Source: Ktedonobacterales bacterium (lineage in GTDB: Bacteria; Chloroflexota; Ktedonobacteria; Ktedonobacterales; JACDGC01). From it: a stretch of DNA of 6,066 nt. Positions 5,226-6,066 of this stretch are shown here, piece by piece; within the stretch, counting starts at the first letter, position 1; every line of letters begins with the position of its first letter. The stretch covers positions 1 to 6,066 of the forward strand of contig JACDGC010000261.1 of assembly GCA_013815535.1 (NCBI GenBank), given 5' to 3'. The position numbers and the translations under genes are program-made. The notes beneath the pieces are model-generated. The model had not been told where the DNA came from and searched no databases. It saw only the letters and a list, made by a program, of their open reading frames with translations.

Positions 5226-5274
5226 GTGGCGAGAGAAACGCGTGCATCGCGCCTCCCTCGCTCTTCCCAGGGAG
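5226..5274 (+). promoter_or_regulatory. Foldable leader of rpmD with competing pairings
   Basis: GCGAG (5229-5233) can pair with CTCGC (5257-5261), enclosing a small hairpin CGCG (5239-5242) with CGCG (5248-5251) and the loop TGCAT. Separately, CTCCC (5253-5257) is the exact complement of GGGAG (5270-5274), the ribosome binding site of rpmD, with a 12-base loop. The two arrangements compete for base 5257 and its surroundings. This is a paper fold only; no energy was computed and no known regulator motif was recognised. Confidence 0.3.
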
Positions 5275-5285
5275 TATGACGAATC

Positions 5286-5471
5286 ATGGCGAAATTACGC
5301 ATTACGTGGGTGCGTAGTTCGATTGGCCGCCCCTTTGACCAAAAGCGCACGATTGTGGCGCTGGGGCTGCGTCGGCTGAACCACACCATTGAGCTTCCCG
5401 ATAACCCGTCGGTGCGGGGCATGGTTTTTAAGGTGAAACACCTCCTTCGCGTTGAAGAGGTGACAGAGTAA
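5286..5471 (+). CDS. rpmD: 50S ribosomal protein L30
   Basis: Encodes 61 residues, the normal length of bacterial L30. L30 is a small 23S rRNA-binding protein of the 50S subunit. The sequence has the family pattern: an N-terminal beta strand KLRITWVRSSIGRP, then VALGLRRLNHTIELPDNPSVRGMVFKVKHLLRVEE, including the conserved LGLRRL and SVRGM..KVKHL blocks. The ATG at 5286 is preceded by AGGGAG at 5269-5274. Another ATG at 5276 is out of frame and too close to that site. Unlike its neighbours it is separated from the upstream gene by 121 bases, so it may have its own transcription start or leader control. Its end carries the ribosome binding site for rplO (GAGGTGA, 5457-5463). Confidence 0.98.
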   Translation: MAKLRITWVRSSIGRPFDQKRTIVALGLRRLNHTIELPDNPSVRGMVFKVKHLLRVEEVTE

Positions 5472-5473
5472 CA

Positions 5474-5974
5474 ATGCGAATCTCAGATTTGAAGCCCCCT
5501 AAAGGCTCGAACCATCGCCGACTGCGCCTGGGGCGCGGCCATGGTTCAGGCAAAGTCAAGACTTCGGGGCGCGGCCAAAAGGGCCAAAAGGCGCGCACCG
5601 GCAGCAGCATCCCCGCCTACTTCGAAGGCGGTCAGATGCGTCTGGCGCGTCGCCTCCCCATTCTGCGCGGTTTTGATAATCCCTTCCGTAAGGAATTTGG
5701 CATCGTCAATGTCGAGCAACTTGAAGAATGGGAAGGCGAGGACGAAGTGAATCCCGAAACGTTGGTCGCCCAGCGTTTCATCCGCGCCAATGAAGCGAAG
5801 CTCGTCAAAATCTTAGGCGACGGCGAATTGACTCACAAACTCACTGTGCGCGTGCATAAATGTTCTGCTGCCGCGCGTCAGAAAATTGAGGCAGTGGGTG
5901 GCCAGGTAAATTTGATTCCAATGAAGACGACGGTGCAGACGAAGCGCGGCAAAAAGACGCCCGCCGAAGTCTAA
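5474..5974 (+). CDS. rplO: 50S ribosomal protein L15
   Basis: Encodes 166 residues; L15 usually has 145-155. L15 is a late-assembling, highly basic 50S protein threading an extended N-terminal arm through 23S rRNA. The arm is plain to see: LKPPKGSNHRRLRLGRGHGSG (6-26) and KTSGRGQKGQKARTG (29-43), followed by FEGGQMRLARRLPILRGF (50-67), the more acidic EQLEEWEGEDEVNPETL (81-97), and the C-terminal KLTVRVHKCSAAARQKIEAVGGQVNLI (122-148). The last 18 residues are a basic end (KTTVQTKRGKKTPAEV). The start lies 2 bases after the rpmD stop, so the two are probably coupled. rplO and secY are adjacent in the standard order. Confidence 0.98.
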   Translation: MRISDLKPPKGSNHRRLRLGRGHGSGKVKTSGRGQKGQKARTGSSIPAYFEGGQMRLARRLPILRGFDNPFRKEFGIVNVEQLEEWEGEDEVNPETLVAQRFIRANEAKLVKILGDGELTHKLTVRVHKCSAAARQKIEAVGGQVNLIPMKTTVQTKRGKKTPAEV

Positions 5975-5992
5975 GTCGTCGAGGAGACCATT

Positions 5993-6066
5993 ATGTGGGA
6001 CCGTGTACGGAGCATCTGGAGCTCGACCGATCTGCGGAACAAAATTTTGTTCACCATCGGCATGCT
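5993..6066 (+). CDS. secY: Preprotein translocase subunit SecY, N-terminus (partial, runs off window)
   Basis: Only 24 codons and two bases of a further codon are in the window. The ATG follows a strong GAGGAG at 5981-5986. The peptide begins MWDRVRSIWSSTDLRNKILF and continues TIGM, matching the SecY start: an amphipathic cytoplasmic segment with the conserved LRNKILFT immediately before transmembrane segment 1. SecY forms the membrane channel through which secreted and membrane proteins pass, with SecE and SecG. Its place directly after rplO is the standard spc arrangement, so identity is well supported despite the short fragment. The 18-base gap to rplO shows no terminator. Confidence 0.92.
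   Translation, partial: MWDRVRSIWSSTDLRNKILFTIGM

Noticed and set aside
5165..5285. Rho-independent terminator after rpsE
   Set aside because: The foldable region lacks a T-run and sits directly before the rpmD ribosome binding site, so it reads as a leader.
5276..5317. Tiny 13-codon open frame (ATG at 5276) overlapping the rpmD start out of frame, a possible leader peptide
   Set aside because: The GGGAG is only one base before its ATG, too close to serve it, and spacing to the rpmD ATG is normal.

Overview
The window is one continuous stretch of a bacterial ribosomal-protein operon (the end of the S10 block running into the spc block). All genes lie on the + strand in the classical order: the tail of rpsC, then rplP, rpmC, rpsQ, rplN, rplX, rplE, rpsN, rpsH, rplF, rplR, rpsE, rpmD, rplO and the first 24 codons of secY. 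Every complete gene was recognised from family-typical motifs in its translation. The order is fully conserved and there are no insertions, mobile elements, RNA genes or CRISPR arrays. The GC content is moderately high, arginine is written almost only with CGN codons, and long antisense open frames occur only as shadows of the coding strand.

The organism is a bacterium. S14 is the short four-cysteine (zinc) type, L24 carries two CxxC pairs, and several ribosomal proteins have long low-complexity tails. Taken together with the overall sequence feel of L16, S5 and L15, this suggests a Chloroflexota member (Anaerolineae/Caldilineae-like). That placement is an inference without any alignment and should be held loosely.

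Layout: 1-178 is a Pro/Ala-rich C-terminal tail, S3 by position. 242-2141 holds L16, L29, S17, L14 and L24, tightly packed, with an ATGA overlap between rpmC and rpsQ. 2148-4358 holds L5, S14, S8, L6 and L18. 4358-5164 is S5, which shares one base with the rplR stop codon and carries an unusual Arg/Gly-rich then Pro-rich tail of about 90 residues. 5165-5285 is the longest intergenic gap (121 bases); it holds a candidate extended -10 promoter and a foldable leader ahead of rpmD. 5286-5974 holds L30 and L15, and 5993 onward is the start of SecY, the protein-export channel. The genes work together to supply stoichiometric ribosomal subunits: 5S-rRNA binders L5 and L18, early 30S proteins S17, S8 and S5, and the tunnel-exit protein L29. 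The translocon gene follows downstream.

I found no previously undescribed biological system. The points worth a second look are the accumulation of tails and insertions on otherwise ordinary ribosomal proteins (S3, L29, S17, L18, S5), a sequence match between the S3 and S5 tails, and the rpmD leader.
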